Source: Niebla homalea (lineage: Eukaryota; Ascomycota; Lecanoromycetes; Lecanorales; Ramalinaceae). Taken from it: a DNA stretch of 64,000 nucleotides. The translations under genes and the position numbers were made by a program. Shown piece after piece: positions 23,496-36,769 of the stretch. Position 1 is the stretch's first letter, and each line of letters starts with the position of its first letter. The stretch is from contig JAHGAU010000013.1 of NCBI GenBank assembly GCA_019925105.1, positions 1,364,001 to 1,428,000 on the forward strand, read 5' to 3'. The notes under the pieces were generated by a model. That model was not told where the DNA came from, made no database searches, and worked only from the letters and a program-made list of their open reading frames with translations.

Positions 23496-23651
23496 CTTAT
23501 AAGTTAAGTAAGAAAGCCATCTAAAATACTATAAGATATATAAAGAACTTATAAATTAAGCAAAAAAGCCGTTTAAAATACTATAAGATAAATAAAGAAC
23601 CTATAAGTTAAGTAAAAAAGCCGTTTAAAATACTATAAAATAAATAAAGAA
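23496..23651. repeat. 52-bp tandem repeat, three units
   Basis: Three units of exactly 52 bp start at 23496, 23548 and 23600, each containing GTTTAAAATACTATAA or a close variant. Degenerate partial units continue to about 23945. Confidence 0.8.
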
Positions 23652-26600
23652 CCTATAAGTTGGATAAAAAAACCGTTTATTAAAAGCTATACCCGATTTA
23701 TATATCCTCCTATTCTTATTACCTAAATATATTATATAATCGATAAAAAGAGAAGTTAAAAGTTAAGTAAAAGACCCGTTTATTAAAAATTATATCCGGT
23801 TTTACGTATTCTCCAATTATTATTACCTAGAAACGCTATAAAATCAATTAGGAACTTAAGAAAAAGCTAAATAAGAAACCTGTTTAAAATACTATAAAAT
23901 AAATAAAGAACTTAAAAGCTAAGTAAAAAACTTATTTATCGGAAGTTGGAAAGGGGAGAGCATGGAAGACATTAAACTTGCGGATAGGTGCATAAAGGAA
24001 TGGAAACATTAAAAGGGCTAATTAAGGGTGGAATCAATTTATATATACTTTAAAAGGAAAAGGGATAACGGATTATTATAGTAAATAACCTATATTTTAT
24101 TAACTTATATAAGGGCTGCGGCTTATCTTTAATTATACTTTATTATTACCTATTATTTTATCACTTTTACTCTTTCTTTCCTTTTTACTTTTTCTGGCGG
24201 TTTTAAGAAGGCTTTTATTTACTTATATATATTAAGGAATTCGGTTTAGTTGTACGATTAAATCGTAAATAACTTATTGTGTTTTTTCCTTAATTAATAG
24301 TAATGAAAACTATAAAAATATTATAAAAAACCAACCTTGATTATTATTATATTATATATATATAACGAAAGTAATAAGCTATAAATTTATATATATTTAT
24401 AAAATATTCCCGACTATTATTTACCTATTAAATAAATATTAAAATCGAGAAAAATAAGGGTATTTAAGTAACTTTTTTCCAAATATCCTTATTCGGATAT
24501 TCTTATTATTACCCTTAATTAATACGGGGACCCCGTTTATACGTATCGGTAAAATATTATTAATATTTATTAATCAATTATTAATTATTAAAAATTAAGA
24601 AATAAAGGAAAATAATAGCTTTTTTAAAGCGTTTTAATTATAAAAAAATAGTAATACCCTTTATATTAACGACGGGCCTAAACTTTAATTAAGAAATAAT
24701 TATATATATTACCGGATATTCTAAATTATCGCTAAGGAAATTACAATTTATATATTAATATAAACCGCTTTCTTAAAATAAAAAAAACTAAAGTAATTAA
24801 AGAAAAAAATAGAAAAAAAATTAGTTATTTTAAATAATATAAAACTATTATTTAATAATTAATAATTATAATAACCGAAATATAAAACTTATTAAATTAA
24901 TATGAATAATTAAACCCGATTAAATTATAAGTCTTATTAAATTATCCCAAGTAATTAAACCGTAAGTCTTATAAAACGATTCCGAATAACCAATTTATTT
25001 ATTATAAATAAGATTCCTTAATTTAGTTTAAAATATTATATATATTCCCTGAAACATAAAGTTAATCTTAAAGATTATTTTATACCGGATAAGCGATCTT
25101 TTAAGACCCGTAAATAATACCGGGTACCTTAATATTAATAAACGTATAAAACCTTTTAATAATTATTAAAATAATTGAATTAAACCGTATATCTTAATAA
25201 TAAGGATAATAAAAATAAGATTCCTTAATAAGGCTTAAATAATCGTATATATTTCTTAAAGAAATACTTCTTATTAAAACGTAAATTATTAAATTAAAAG
25301 TTATTTAAGCAATAATTAAGTTTTAAATTATTTATGGAGGTTTAAATTAATCTTTAGAATTCCTGGGAAATAACCGTAAACCATATAATACGCTGGCTGG
25401 ACATAATAGGCCCTTTATTTTAAGCTATAAATCGAATAATTGAAAATTGAAAAGTTAAAAAGTAAACTAAAAGAGTAAATAATAAAAAGAAATAAATAAT
25501 AAAACCGATTAAAGGAACTAATAAAAAAGAATAGAAATAAATATATTTATAATAATAATTATATCGTATATATATTAAGAATATTAATAGTAATATATAG
25601 CGGTTATTAATACGAGATTTACTTAATCCGACGGTATTTTCCTTAAGGCTTTCCCGTATAAAAGGCAGAAAAAACCAGAATAAATAACTAGAACCTATTT
25701 TAATTTAAAAAGGAAATATAAACTTATAATAAGTTATTATTTATATATACTTATATAATAATTTAAGAAACTAAAAAACCCCTATTAACGTTATACGATA
25801 ATATATTAACTTAACTTTTTCCTTAAAAAAAAAAAAAAGGTAAAAAGGATAAAAATAAAACATAATTACTCAAAGTAACTATAAATGCCTTTCCTTAAAA
25901 TACTTTTATTAATATTAATAATATATTAATAATAAGGCATTTTATTTTATATATATTTTAATATCCTTAAAATAAAAAAAGTAAAGTTAAGTATTATTAT
26001 ATAAACCAAGGAATCAATTACGGTATTATTGCCCTTTTTATTATTGTTTTATTTCCTTTATTAAAAAAAAAATATATACCTTTTTACTTTATATTAAATA
26101 AAAAACAGAAAAATCAGGATAAATTTATATAAATTATAGGGCCATTCCGTATTTATTAATAGTTATAAGTATTATAAAGGATTACTTAATAATAAATTTT
26201 ATTAGCCTTTCCTTAAAAAATAGTAAAATATTATTAAGAATCCCTTAATCCTTTAAATTTAAAAGGAAATTAATTAATATATATGAAATAAAGGAAATAT
26301 TTAAATAATTTTAGGTATCTTCCTTAATAATAATAATAAAGTTAAATATAAAAAAAAACTCCGTAATACCATTAATAATTTTAACTTTTACCTTAAAATC
26401 ATCGGAAACTTTATAATAAAGAATTATAATATAACCCGGGATTAAGATATTATTTTATAGATTAAAAGAATTAAACGAATAAAAAGGTAAATTAAATAAT
26501 ATATAAAAATAAATCTATAACGTATAAAAAAAAACTAAAAAAGATACTTCCTTTAATTAATAAATAAACGTAATAAATATAAAACTTAAAGGAAACGTAA

Positions 26601-27010
26601 CGTATTAAATTAAGTAATTAGAAATTAAAACTTTATTTATAAATAAAACGATAAATAACGTTATAAAGGAAAATATAAAAAACTTTTAAAAATTATTAAG
26701 TTAAGAATTCTTAAAATTAAATCTTAATAATTTTACAAAGTAAACGGCGAATAATATTAAAGTATTATTTTAAGGAATTAATTTTATTTTTAATTATTAT
26801 AAACGTATATTCTATATTATATATAACTTAAACGGAAAGAATATTAAACCCGGAAAACCGGAAAATATAATAAATAAAATAATTAAATATGTATTAAAAG
26901 ACGTAATTAATCGTTTTAAGAATAATTTAACGGATATAAAACTTCGTAAATATTTAATAGAAAATATATATAAAGAACTTAATTTTTATAAAGTATATTT
27001 TAAAGCTACC

Positions 27011-27694
27011 ACCTAGTTGTGAACGGTTGCAGCCTGCAACCGTTCATTTCTCCCGCCGGGGGAATTCCGCGATTGTTAAGAATGGAGGCTTCAACCGTTC
27101 ATTTTTAAAAATAAAGGGTTGGAGGTATTTTTCAGACCGGATCCCTTAACTTTATATGGGAAAGGTATAGAGCTTAGTACGGGCTATAAAACGAGCCCCA
27201 TTTACCCCGGATCGGTTAAGGGGTAATTTAATTATCGATTTTACCAAATTTAGGAATTCTGGAGGTTTAAGTTTAAGTTCGTTTCCCGGCGCTAAAACTT
27301 ACTTTTTACCCCGCCGTTCCCCGTTAAAATATAATAATTTAATTTTTTAACCTGAATTTAGGGTTTTTTAACGGTATCGGAAAAACGAAATTCCGTCCAT
27401 TATTACTTATAATAATATTAAGGTGAATATTTTACCGTTAAATTTCTAAGTTTTAATAAGGTATATTTAAGTTCTTTTTAATCCTTTACTATATTTATTA
27501 AACGTAATATATCTATAAATAAATAATTATTAATTTAAGCCGGATATATTATAATCCGGGTATTATTAATAATTATATTATTAAATATTTTATTGAATTT
27601 ACGGTATTTTTAATAATTAAATATTATAAATATTATATTATAATATTCTTAATATAGGATAACGACGTTAAAGTCTTAACCGTTATCCTATATT
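27011..27694 (+). mobile_element. Unclassified hairpin-bounded repeat, copy 1
   Basis: The element starts near ACCTAGT, followed by a perfect 12-bp-arm palindrome with one central base (27021-27045). It ends with a perfect 14-bp stem (27651-27664 / 27681-27694) around a 16-nt loop. Inside are a TATAAAACGAGC box (about 27185), a TTAACGGTATCGGAAAAA block and TCCGTCCATTATTAC, all shared with copy 2 at 28857. No protein is recognisable. It may be a non-autonomous element; no known family is assigned. Confidence 0.6.
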
Positions 27695-28744
27695 GACCTT
27701 TTCGTAATTTAAGGGTACTTTAAGAGATATATTAATAATAAAGTTATTAAGTTTTAAGATATAATTATTAAAACTTTATTTATCTTATTACCTTACCTTC
27801 TACCTTATACGCTATAATAAAAATTTCTATAAAAAAGACGTAAATCTGAGTATAAATTTTTAAATTTAGGTTTATTCGTATGAATCGGGTGGTTAATTAT
27901 TAAACTATTAACGTTATTAGATTTCTTTATTAAAACCGGTTAAGTATAGGGTTACTTCCCGGCGTTAAAATCCAAAAAGTATTTAAAGGGGTATATATTA
28001 AGGCTTATCCACCCTTTTACTTACCGGGAAAAATTGAATTATATAGAAAAAAAATAGCTTTTAAATAAAGTTAAAATCAAAAAAATCCATTTATTATATC
28101 TAAATATAAATTTAAAAACGTTATTTATATTAAAAAAACTTTAATTTATATTATGAATAACTTCCTTATTATTAATATTTCCCCTATATACTTTTAATCC
28201 GTAATATAGGTATTATTAATATATATAATATTAAATTAAAACTTTAAAATATTTAAGTATTAAGTAAGTAGTTTAAGAAAAACCGAAAAAAAAGCTATTA
28301 TTCTTATTATTATAATTACCCCCCTTTTAATAATATAATAAAAGGCTATTTATAAAGATATACCCCACTAACTTATACCCTTTAAGGTACTCCTATTTAC
28401 CGATTATTAAATTATTATGAATATGTCGGTAAGCCCGGTTTAAACCGGTTTATTTTTGAATTATTGTATTGTTACCACTATTGCCACCGCCACCCTTTAT
28501 ACAGCCCGGTTATTTTTAAATTATTAATAGGCTTAACTATATTTAAGTTTTAGAACTCATATTTATTTTAAAATAATCGTTATAGGCTTAATAAAGGCTT
28601 AATTAATAATTTATCTATATAATAGCCCTTCCTTCCTTTTAAATTTCTGATTTTCTTATTATACTTAAGTTACTCAATCTACTTAATACCCAAGCAAACC
28701 AAATACCCTTTATTTATTACCTATTATTCGACTCCCTTATACCT

Positions 28745-28834
28745 ACCTTTTACCTTTTACCTTTTACCTTTTACCTTTTACCTTTTACCTTTTACCTTTT
28801 ACCCTTTACCTTTTACCCTTTACCATATTTACCT
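28745..28834. repeat. 7-bp microsatellite (TTTTACC)n
   Basis: About twelve tandem TTTTACC units with occasional TTTACCC variants sit just upstream of copy 2 of the hairpin-bounded repeat. Confidence 0.85.
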
Positions 28835-28856
28835 TTATCTATCTTTACCCTATCAC

Positions 28857-29545
28857 CTAGTACTCATCGCTTGTAGGCTCCACGCAATCATTCCCCCTCC
28901 CGGGGAAACCTCGGCGGCTAAAAGTGTTAGCCTTTAGGCAATCATTTTTTAAAGTGATTGCTTAGAGGGTAATTCTTAAACCGATTTAGAAACTTTTGGT
29001 AGCAAAGTTATAGAGCCCGGTAAGCCCTATAAAACGAGCTTTTACTTACTTAAATCCGATAACTCCTTATTTAGTTATAGATTTTTAAATTATTTCGAAT
29101 TCCTGGTGGTTAATAATTAAGTTTGCTTCTTAACGTTAATTTTCAACTTTTATTCGGCTATTCCCCGGAGAAATATAGTAATTTAACTTTTTTCGTATAA
29201 ATTTCGGCTTTTTAACGGTATCGGAAAAATAAAAATCCGTCCATTATTACCCATAATAGTATTAAGCTATATACCTTATAGTTTTAGTTTTACGGTATTT
29301 TTGGGTGCATCCGGAGTATTATTAATCCTTTTTATTTATCTTTTAATTTAGAAAAAAAAAGAAAAAAATAACGGTTATAACGGTACCGGAATTATTATAA
29401 TCCGGCTTATATTAATAAATATATTATTTACTTAATAATAATAAGTAATACTTATTTCCTTTTTCTTATTTATTTTTTTATTTAAATAATTTTTTAAATA
29501 TCTTGGCATAGGATAACCGTTAGCGTGGCCTCTTTATACCAAGAC
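28857..29545 (+). mobile_element. Unclassified hairpin-bounded repeat, copy 2
   Basis: It shares the ACCTAGT start, the CTATAAAACGAGC box (about 29029), the TTAACGGTATCGGAAAAA block and TCCGTCCATTATTAC with copy 1 in the same order. The variable part differs: here a 7-bp stem (GCAATCA, 28939-28945 / 28956-28962) replaces the long palindrome. The 3' end carries an imperfect 9-bp stem (CTTGGCATA / TATACCAAG, 29502-29543). Confidence 0.55.
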
Positions 29546-30042
29546 TTTTAATGAAATCCTTACTTGATTTAGCCCTTATTATCTATAACCTTTAACCGGG
29601 AAAAACCCTTTTATATTAATAAGATAATTAATTATTTATCTATTAAGGCCTTAATTTAATAAGGATAATAACGGGTAAGTAATAAAAGGTAAATAATAAA
29701 GTGTAAATAGTTAATATAATAATAAAGGGTAAACTATTAATTGAATAACAAAGGGTAAATGATAAATTAAATAATAAAGGGTAAATAGTAAATTAAATAA
29801 TAAAGGGTAAATAATAAACTAAATAATAAGTAATAAATACTTAAATAAATAATAAGGGATAAAATTAAATAATAAAGGGTAAATACTTGCTTAAATAATA
29901 AAAAGTATAAGATTAATTAAATAATAAAGTGTAAATAATTAACATAAAAATAAAGGGTAAATGACTAATTAAATAACAAAGGGTAAATACTTAATTAAAT
30001 AATAAGGGGTAAATAGTTAACTAAAAATAAAGGGTAAGTAAA

Positions 30043-30216
30043 TGTCAGGGTACTAAAGTAGGTAGGTCCTAATAATGAATGAATAATAGCTATAAAGGTA
30101 GCTATGATACAGGTGGTGTACGCATAGTAGGTGTGTGCGCCAAGCCCCCCCCGGGAGCTAGTCCTTATGGGGCAAGTAGGCCGAGCATAGGAGCAAGGCC
30201 ACTTGGAACCATAACA
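30043..30216 (+). mobile_element. Solo LTR-like element
   Basis: This 174-bp GC-normal island starts TGTCAGGG and ends ATAACA, so it has the TGT...ACA ends expected of an LTR. It is embedded in the purine-rich tract. The flanking five bases (GTAAA / ATAAA) are a possible imperfect target duplication, but the AT-rich context makes this weak. It is related to 21732-21845. Confidence 0.65.
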
Positions 30217-32671
30217 ATAAATAATAGAATAATAAAGGGAAAATAGTTGAGTAAATAAAAAAGGGTAAATAAATAAATAATAAGGGGTAAATAATTAATT
30301 AAACAGGAAAGGGTAAATAAATAAACAAATATTAAAGAGTAAATAAGTAATTAAATAGTAGAAAGTAAATTTTTAAATAAATAATAAAGGTTAAATAATA
30401 AAAAGTAAATAATATAGGGTGAAGAGTTAATTAAATAATAAAGGGTGGAAAAATCAATAATAAAGGGTAAATTATCAATTAAATAATAAAGGGTAGATAA
30501 ATAAATAATGGAGGGTAAATAATTAATGAAATAATAAAAAGTAACTATTTAAATAAATAGTAAAAAGTTTAAATAAATAATAAAGGTTAAATAATAAAAA
30601 GTAAATATTATAAGGTAAAGAATTAATTAAATAATATAGGGTAAAGTATAAGGTAAAGATTTAATTAAATAATATAGGGTAAATAAGTGATTAAATAATA
30701 AGGTATAAATAATTAATTTTGAGTAATAAAAAGGTTAAATAAAATAATTATTTAAAAATAAAAGGTAATAAATTGAATAAGTAATAAAGGGTAAAATAAA
30801 ATAATTAATAAAAGATAAATAATTAATAAAATGATAAAAAGTAAATATATAAATAAATTGTAAAATGTTTATATAAATAATAAAAGTTAAATAATAAAAA
30901 ATAAAAAATAAAGGGTATATAATAAAAAGGAAAAAGGAAAAAGTAAATAAAATAAATAGATATAATAAGTAAAAAAAGAAAAATAATAAAAAAAGGTATA
31001 TAAGTTTTAATAAGTTTATTTAAAAAAGTATAAAGGTAATAATAAAAATAAAAAGAGAAATAAATATATAAAGGAAATAAAAAATATTAATAAATAAGGT
31101 TTAATAATAGAAAGTAAATAAGAAAAGGCTGTAAGGTTAAATATAAATAAAAAGGGTAATTAAATAATAAAAGATAGATAAAAAAGGTTAAAAGGAAAAT
31201 TTAATAATAAAGAATAAATAATAAAAATTGAAAGTTTAATAATAAAAAGTAATTAATAAAAAGTAAAAGAAATTTAAATTAACTAACTAATAATAATAAG
31301 AAATATAAAAAGGTAAGAAACGCGGAAAAAGTAAAGTTAAAAGTAAAAAGTAAAAAATAAGGTTAAATATAAGGGGTAAAAAGTAAAATTAAAAATAAAT
31401 AATAAAGGGTAATATTAATAAATATAAAAAGGGAAAATCAAGAATAAAAATAAGATAAATAAATAGTAAATAAAAAACAAAGGTTACTAAAAAATAAATA
31501 AAAGGTAAATAAAGGGTAAATAAAGGGTAAATAAAGAATAAATAAAGGGTAAATAAAGGGTGAATAAAAAAGGGTAAATAATAAGGGGCAAATAAAATAA
31601 AGGGTAAATAATGAGTGGTAAATAATAAGGGGTAAATAATAAGGGGTAATAATAAGGGGTAAATAATAAGGGATAAAATAACGGGTAAATAATAAAGGAT
31701 AAAATTAAATAAAAAATGATAATAAAGAATATAAGAAGTATAGAAAGGGTAAAGCTGAAGGTTAAGAGTAAAAGGTAAAATTAAAGGTAAATAATAAAAG
31801 TAAAAGGTAAAAATAAAAGGTAAAATAAAAAGGAAAAAATAAAAAATAAAGTTAAGAATTAAAAATAGAAATATAATAAAAAATAAAAAGCTATTTAATT
31901 ATAAATAAAATAAAATAAAAAGGATAAGGGTTAAATATAAATAAAAAGGGTTAAATATAAAAATAAGAAGGAAATGAAAAAGGAGAATAATAAAAAATAA
32001 TTAATTAAGTTTAAATAATAAAAGAATAAATTAAAAAGAATAAAATAAAAAGGGATAAATAAAAAGGATATTTAATAAGGAATAAAAAAAAACAATAATT
32101 AATAAGGGATAAAATAAAATAAAGAATAAAGAATAATAAGTAATTAAAGAGTAAATAAAAAGTAAATAATAAATAAATAAAAAATAAATAAAGGATAAAT
32201 AAAAGATAAATAAAGAATAAATAAAGGATAAATAAAGGATAAATAAAAGGATTATAAAGTAAATTATAAGTAAATTATAAAGGGAATTATAAGGGGGTTA
32301 TAAAAGGATTATAAGGATTATTATAATCAAGTTATAAAAAGGTTAAAAGCGTATTATAAAAATTATTATAAGAAGGTTATAAAAGGGATATAAAGGTTAT
32401 TAAAAAAGGTATTATAAAGGATTATAAGAAATAAATAAAAGGATTATAAGGAAGTTATAAAGGGTTTTATAAAGTATAAAGGAATTATAAGGCTTAAATA
32501 AAAGGGATATAAAAGGAATTATAAAAGGGTTATAAAAAATAAATAAAAAGGTTATAAGGGAGTTATAAAGGATATTATAAAAAGGGGAAGAAAAATAAAT
32601 TAAGAAATTATTAAGAATAAATAAAGGGATTTTATAGTAATTATTAAAGGATTATAAAAAAGGGAATAAAA

Positions 32672-32880
32672 AATAAATATTAAAAATAAATATTAAAGGT
32701 AAATATTAAAAATAAATATTAAAGGTAAATATTAAAAATAAATATTAAAAGTAAATATTAAAAATAAATATTAAAGGTAAATATTAAAAATAAATATTAA
32801 AGGTAAATATTAAAAATAAATATTAAAGGTAAATATTAAAAATAAATATTAAAGGTAAATATTAAAAATAAATATTAAAG
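32672..32880. repeat. 26-bp tandem repeat
   Basis: About eight alternating units of AAATATTAAAAAT and AAATATTAAAGGT are arranged head to tail. Confidence 0.85.
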
Positions 32881-33213
32881 GAAAATAAGGGATAAATAAG
32901 GGATAAATATAAAATAAATAAAAAATAAATATAAAATAAATAAAGGGTAAATAAAAGGTAAATATTAAGGGTAAATAAAGGGTGAAAATAGGGTAAATAA
33001 AAGGTAAATAAAGGGTAAATAAATAAAATAAAGAAGGGGTAAATATAAAATAAAGTTAAGGTTAAATTAAGGTTAAATAAAGGGTAAATAAAGGGTAAAT
33101 ATAAAGTAAATAAAAGGTAAATAAAAGGTAAATAAAGGGTAAATATAAAGGGTAAATAAAGGGTAAATAAAAGGTAAATAAAGGGTTAATAAATTATAAA
33201 TATTAATAGAAAA

Positions 33214-33607
33214 TAAAGGGTAAAAAAGGGGTAAATAAAAGGAGATATTAAAGGTAAAGAAAGGATAAATCAAAGAGGTAAATAAAAGGGAATTAAGGGT
33301 AAGATAAGGATAAAATAAGAAAAGGAAAAAGGGTAAAAATAAAAATAAAAACAAAAAATATAAAGGATAAAGGGTAAAATTAAAAAGGTTAAATAATTAA
33401 TTTAAGGTTAATAAAAAATAAAGGGTAAGGTTAAGAAAAGTAGGTAATTAATTTAAAGTTAATAAAAAATAAAAGGTAAAGTTAAATAAAAAAAATTAAA
33501 AATAATAAATATAAATAAAAAAAGCAAATAAAAAGTAAATAATAAATTAATAATAAATAAAATAAATTAAATAATAAATATAAAGGTTAAATATAAAAAA
33601 TAAAAAG
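33214..33607. other. Asymmetric spacer at the palindrome centre
   Basis: These 394 bp have no counterpart in the other arm. They are low-complexity and purine-rich on the plus strand, continuous in style with the left arm, with GGTAAAT and GGATAAA words and no ORF of note. The strand composition flips to pyrimidine-rich at 33608. No telomeric TTAGGG tract or recognisable adapter is seen. Confidence 0.9.
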
Positions 33608-33940
33608 TTTTCTATTAATATTTATAATTTATTAACCCTTTATTTACCTTTTATTTACCCTTTATTTACCCTTTATATTTACCCTTTATTTACCTTTTTA
33701 TTTACCTTTTATTTACTTTATATTTACCCTTTATTTACCCTTTATTTAACCTTAATTTAACCTTAACTTTATTTTATATTTACCCCTTCTTTATTTTATT
33801 TATTTACCCTTTATTTACCTTTTATTTACCCTATTTTCACCCTTTATTTACCCTTAATATTTACCTTTTATTTACCCTTTATTTATTTTATATTTATTTT
33901 TATTTATTTTATATTTATCCCTTATTTATCCTTTATTTTC

Positions 33941-34151
33941 CTTTAATATTTATTTTTAATATTTACCTTTAATATTTATTTTTAATATTTACCTTTAATA
34001 TTTATTTTTAATATTTACCTTTAATATTTATTTTTAATATTTACCTTTAATATTTATTTTTAATATTTACTTTTAATATTTATTTTTAATATTTACCTTT
34101 AATATTTATTTTTAATATTTACCTTTAATATTTATTTTTAATATTTATTTT
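33941..34151. repeat. 26-bp tandem repeat, mirror copy
   Basis: This is the reverse complement of the array at 32672-32880, with alternating ACCTTTAATATTT and ATTTTTAATATTT units. Confidence 0.85.
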
Positions 34152-36597
34152 TTATTCCTTTTTTTATAATCCTTTAATAATTACTATAAAATCCCTTTAT
34201 TTATTCTTAATAATTTCTTAATTTATTTTTCTTCCCCTTTTATAATATCCTTTATAACTCCCTTATAACCTTTTTATTTATTTTTTATAACCCTTTATAA
34301 TTCCTTTTATATCCCTTTTATTTAAGCCTTATAATTCCTTTATACTTTATAAAACCCTTTATAACTTCCTTATAATCCTTTTATTTATTTCTTATAATCC
34401 TTTATAATACCTTTTTTAATAACCTTTATATCCCTTTTATAACCTTCTTATAATAATTTTTATAATACGCTTTTAACCTTTTTATAACTTGATTATAATA
34501 ATCCTTATAATCCTTTTATAACCCCTTATAATTCCCTTTATAATTTACTTATAATTTATTTTTATAATCCTTTTATTTATCCTTTATTTATCCTTTATTT
34601 ATTCTTTATTTATCTTTTATTTATTTTTTATTTATTTTTTATTTATTTATTATTTACTTTTTATTTACTCTTTAATTACTTATTATTCTTTATTCTTTAT
34701 TTTATTTTATCCCTTATTAATTATTGTTTTTTTTTATTCCTTATTAAATATCCTTTTTATTTATCCCTTTTTATTTTATTCTTTTAATTTATTCTTTTAT
34801 TATTTAAACTTAATTAATTATTTTTTATTATTCTCCTTTTTCATTTCCTTCTTATTTTTATATTTAACCCTTTTTATTTATATTTAACCCTTATCCTTTT
34901 TATTTTATTTTATTTATAATTAAATAGCTTTTTATTTTTTATTATATTTCTATTTTTAATTCTTAACTTTATTTTTTATTTTTTCCTTTTTATTTTACCT
35001 TTTATTTTTACCTTTTACTTTTATTATTTACCTTTAATTTTACCTTTTACTCTTAACCTTCAGCTTTACCCTTTCTATACTTCTTATATTCTTTATTATC
35101 ATTTTTTATTTAATTTTATCCTTTATTATTTACCCGTTATTTTATCCCTTATTATTTACCCCTTATTATTACCCCTTATTATTTACCCCTTATTATTTAC
35201 CACTCATTATTTACCTTTATTTTATTTGCCCCTTATTATTTACCCTTTTTTATTCACCCTTTATTTACCCTTTATTTATTCTTTATTTACCCTTTATTTA
35301 CCCTTTATTTACCTTTTATTTATTTTTAGTAACCTTTGTTTTTTATTTACTATTTATTTATCTTATTTTTATTCTTGATTTTCCCTTTTTATATTTATTA
35401 ATATTACCCTTTATTATTTATTTTTAATTTTACTTTTTTACCCCTTATATTTAACCTTATTTTTTACTTTTTACTTTTAACTTTACTTTTTCCGCATTTC
35501 TTACCTTTTTTATATTTCTTATTATTATTAGTTAGTTAATTTAAATTTCTTTTACTTTTTATTAATTACTTTTTATTATTAAACTTTCAATTTTTATTAT
35601 TTATTCTTTATTATTAAATTTTCCCTTTTAACCTTTTTTATCTATCTTTTATTATTTAATTACCCTTTTTATTTATATTTAACCTTACAGCCTTTTCTTA
35701 TTTACTTTCTATTATTAAACCTTATTTATTAATATTTTTTATTTCCTTTATATATTTATTTCTCTTTTTATTTTTATTATTACCTTTATACTTTTTTAAA
35801 TAAACTTATTAAAACTTATATACCTTTTTTATTATTTTTTCTTTTTTACTTATTATATCTATTTATTTTATTTACTTTTTCCTTTTTCCTTTTTATTATA
35901 TACCCTTTATTTTTATTTTTTATTATTTAACTTTTATTATTTATATAAACATTTTACAATTTATTTATATATTTACTTTTTATCATTTTATTAATTATTT
36001 ATCTTTTATTAATTATTTTATTTTACCCTTTATTACTTATTCAATTTATTACCTTTTATTTTTAAATAATTATTTTATTTAACCTTTTTATTACTCAAAA
36101 TTAATTATTTATACCTTATTATTTAATCACTTATTTACCCTTTATTATTTAATTAAATCTTTACCTTATACTTTACCCTATATTATTTAATTAATTCTTT
36201 ACCTTATAATATTTACTTTTTATTATTTAACCTTTATTATTTATTTAAACTTTTTACTATTTATTTAAATAGTTACTTTTTATTATTTCATTAATTATTT
36301 ACCCTCCATTATTTATTTATCTACCCTTTATTATTTAATTGATAATTTACCCTTTATTATTGATTTTTCCACCCTTTATTATTTAATTAACTCTTCACCC
36401 TATATTATTTACTTTTTATTATTTAACCTTTATTATTTATTTAAAAATTTACTTTCTACTATTTAATTACTTATTTACTCTTTAATATTTGTTTATTTAT
36501 TTACCCTTTCCTGTTTAATTAATTATTTATTTTATTATTTATTTATTTACCCTTTTTATTTACTCAACTATTTTCCCTTTATTATTCTATTATTTAT

Positions 36598-36769
36598 TGT
36601 TATGGTTCCAAGTGGCCTTGCTCCTATGCTCGGCCTACTTGCCCCATAAGGACTAGCTCCCGGGGGCTTGGCGCACACACCTACTATGCGTACACCACCT
36701 GTATCATAGCTACCTTTATAGCTATTATTCATTCATTATTAGGACCCTACCTACTTTAGTACCCTGACA
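36598..36769 (-). mobile_element. Solo LTR-like element, mirror copy
   Basis: This is the reverse complement of 30043-30216, 172 bp, TGTTATGG at the left and CCCTGACA at the right. Length differences include the G/C run in the middle (shorter here) and an extra C near the right end. Confidence 0.65.

Larger units (their letters stand above)
1..33213 (+). repeat. Left arm of a giant inverted repeat (palindrome)
   Basis: Every recognisable gene and repeat here reappears in reverse complement in the right arm. Pairing can be followed base by base to 33213, opposite 33608; the next bases (33214 T, 33607 G) no longer pair. The arm runs off the window at base 1, so its true length is unknown. About 21.6 kb is gene-bearing and about 11.6 kb is AT-rich. 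Differences from the other arm are chiefly homopolymer length changes. It may be a real inverted duplication or a fold-back assembly product. Confidence 0.97.
21642..33213. repeat. AT-rich, RIP-like degraded repeat block (left half)
   Basis: Composition changes abruptly after about 21650 to A/T homopolymers, TTAATTAA words and TATA runs. No ORF of 60 codons occurs between 21603 and 33073. This is the usual picture of a repeat block eroded by repeat-induced point mutation. GC islands remain at about 21730-21970, 22540-23110, 23940-24020, 27000-27400, 28850-29050 and 30043-30216. Confidence 0.85.
29660..33607 (+). repeat. Purine-rich low-complexity tract
   Basis: Nearly 4 kb of the plus strand is built from degenerate AAAGGGTAAATAA-type words with very few pyrimidines other than T, and no gene. 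A solo LTR-like element interrupts it at 30043-30216. It runs through the palindrome spacer and becomes pyrimidine-rich at 33608. Confidence 0.85.

Noticed and set aside
23496..23945. CRISPR-like array
   Set aside because: Units are contiguous 52-bp tandem copies without unique spacers, in eukaryotic DNA.
28745..28834. Telomere-like array
   Set aside because: The unit TTTTACC is 7 bp and differs from the TTAGGG repeat usual in filamentous fungi; it is internal, with no chromosome end.
33073..33354. 93-codon ORF rich in Phe, Leu and Tyr at the palindrome centre
   Set aside because: It is the complement of the purine-rich repeat, so its hydrophobic composition is an artefact of (TTTATTTACCC)-type sequence.
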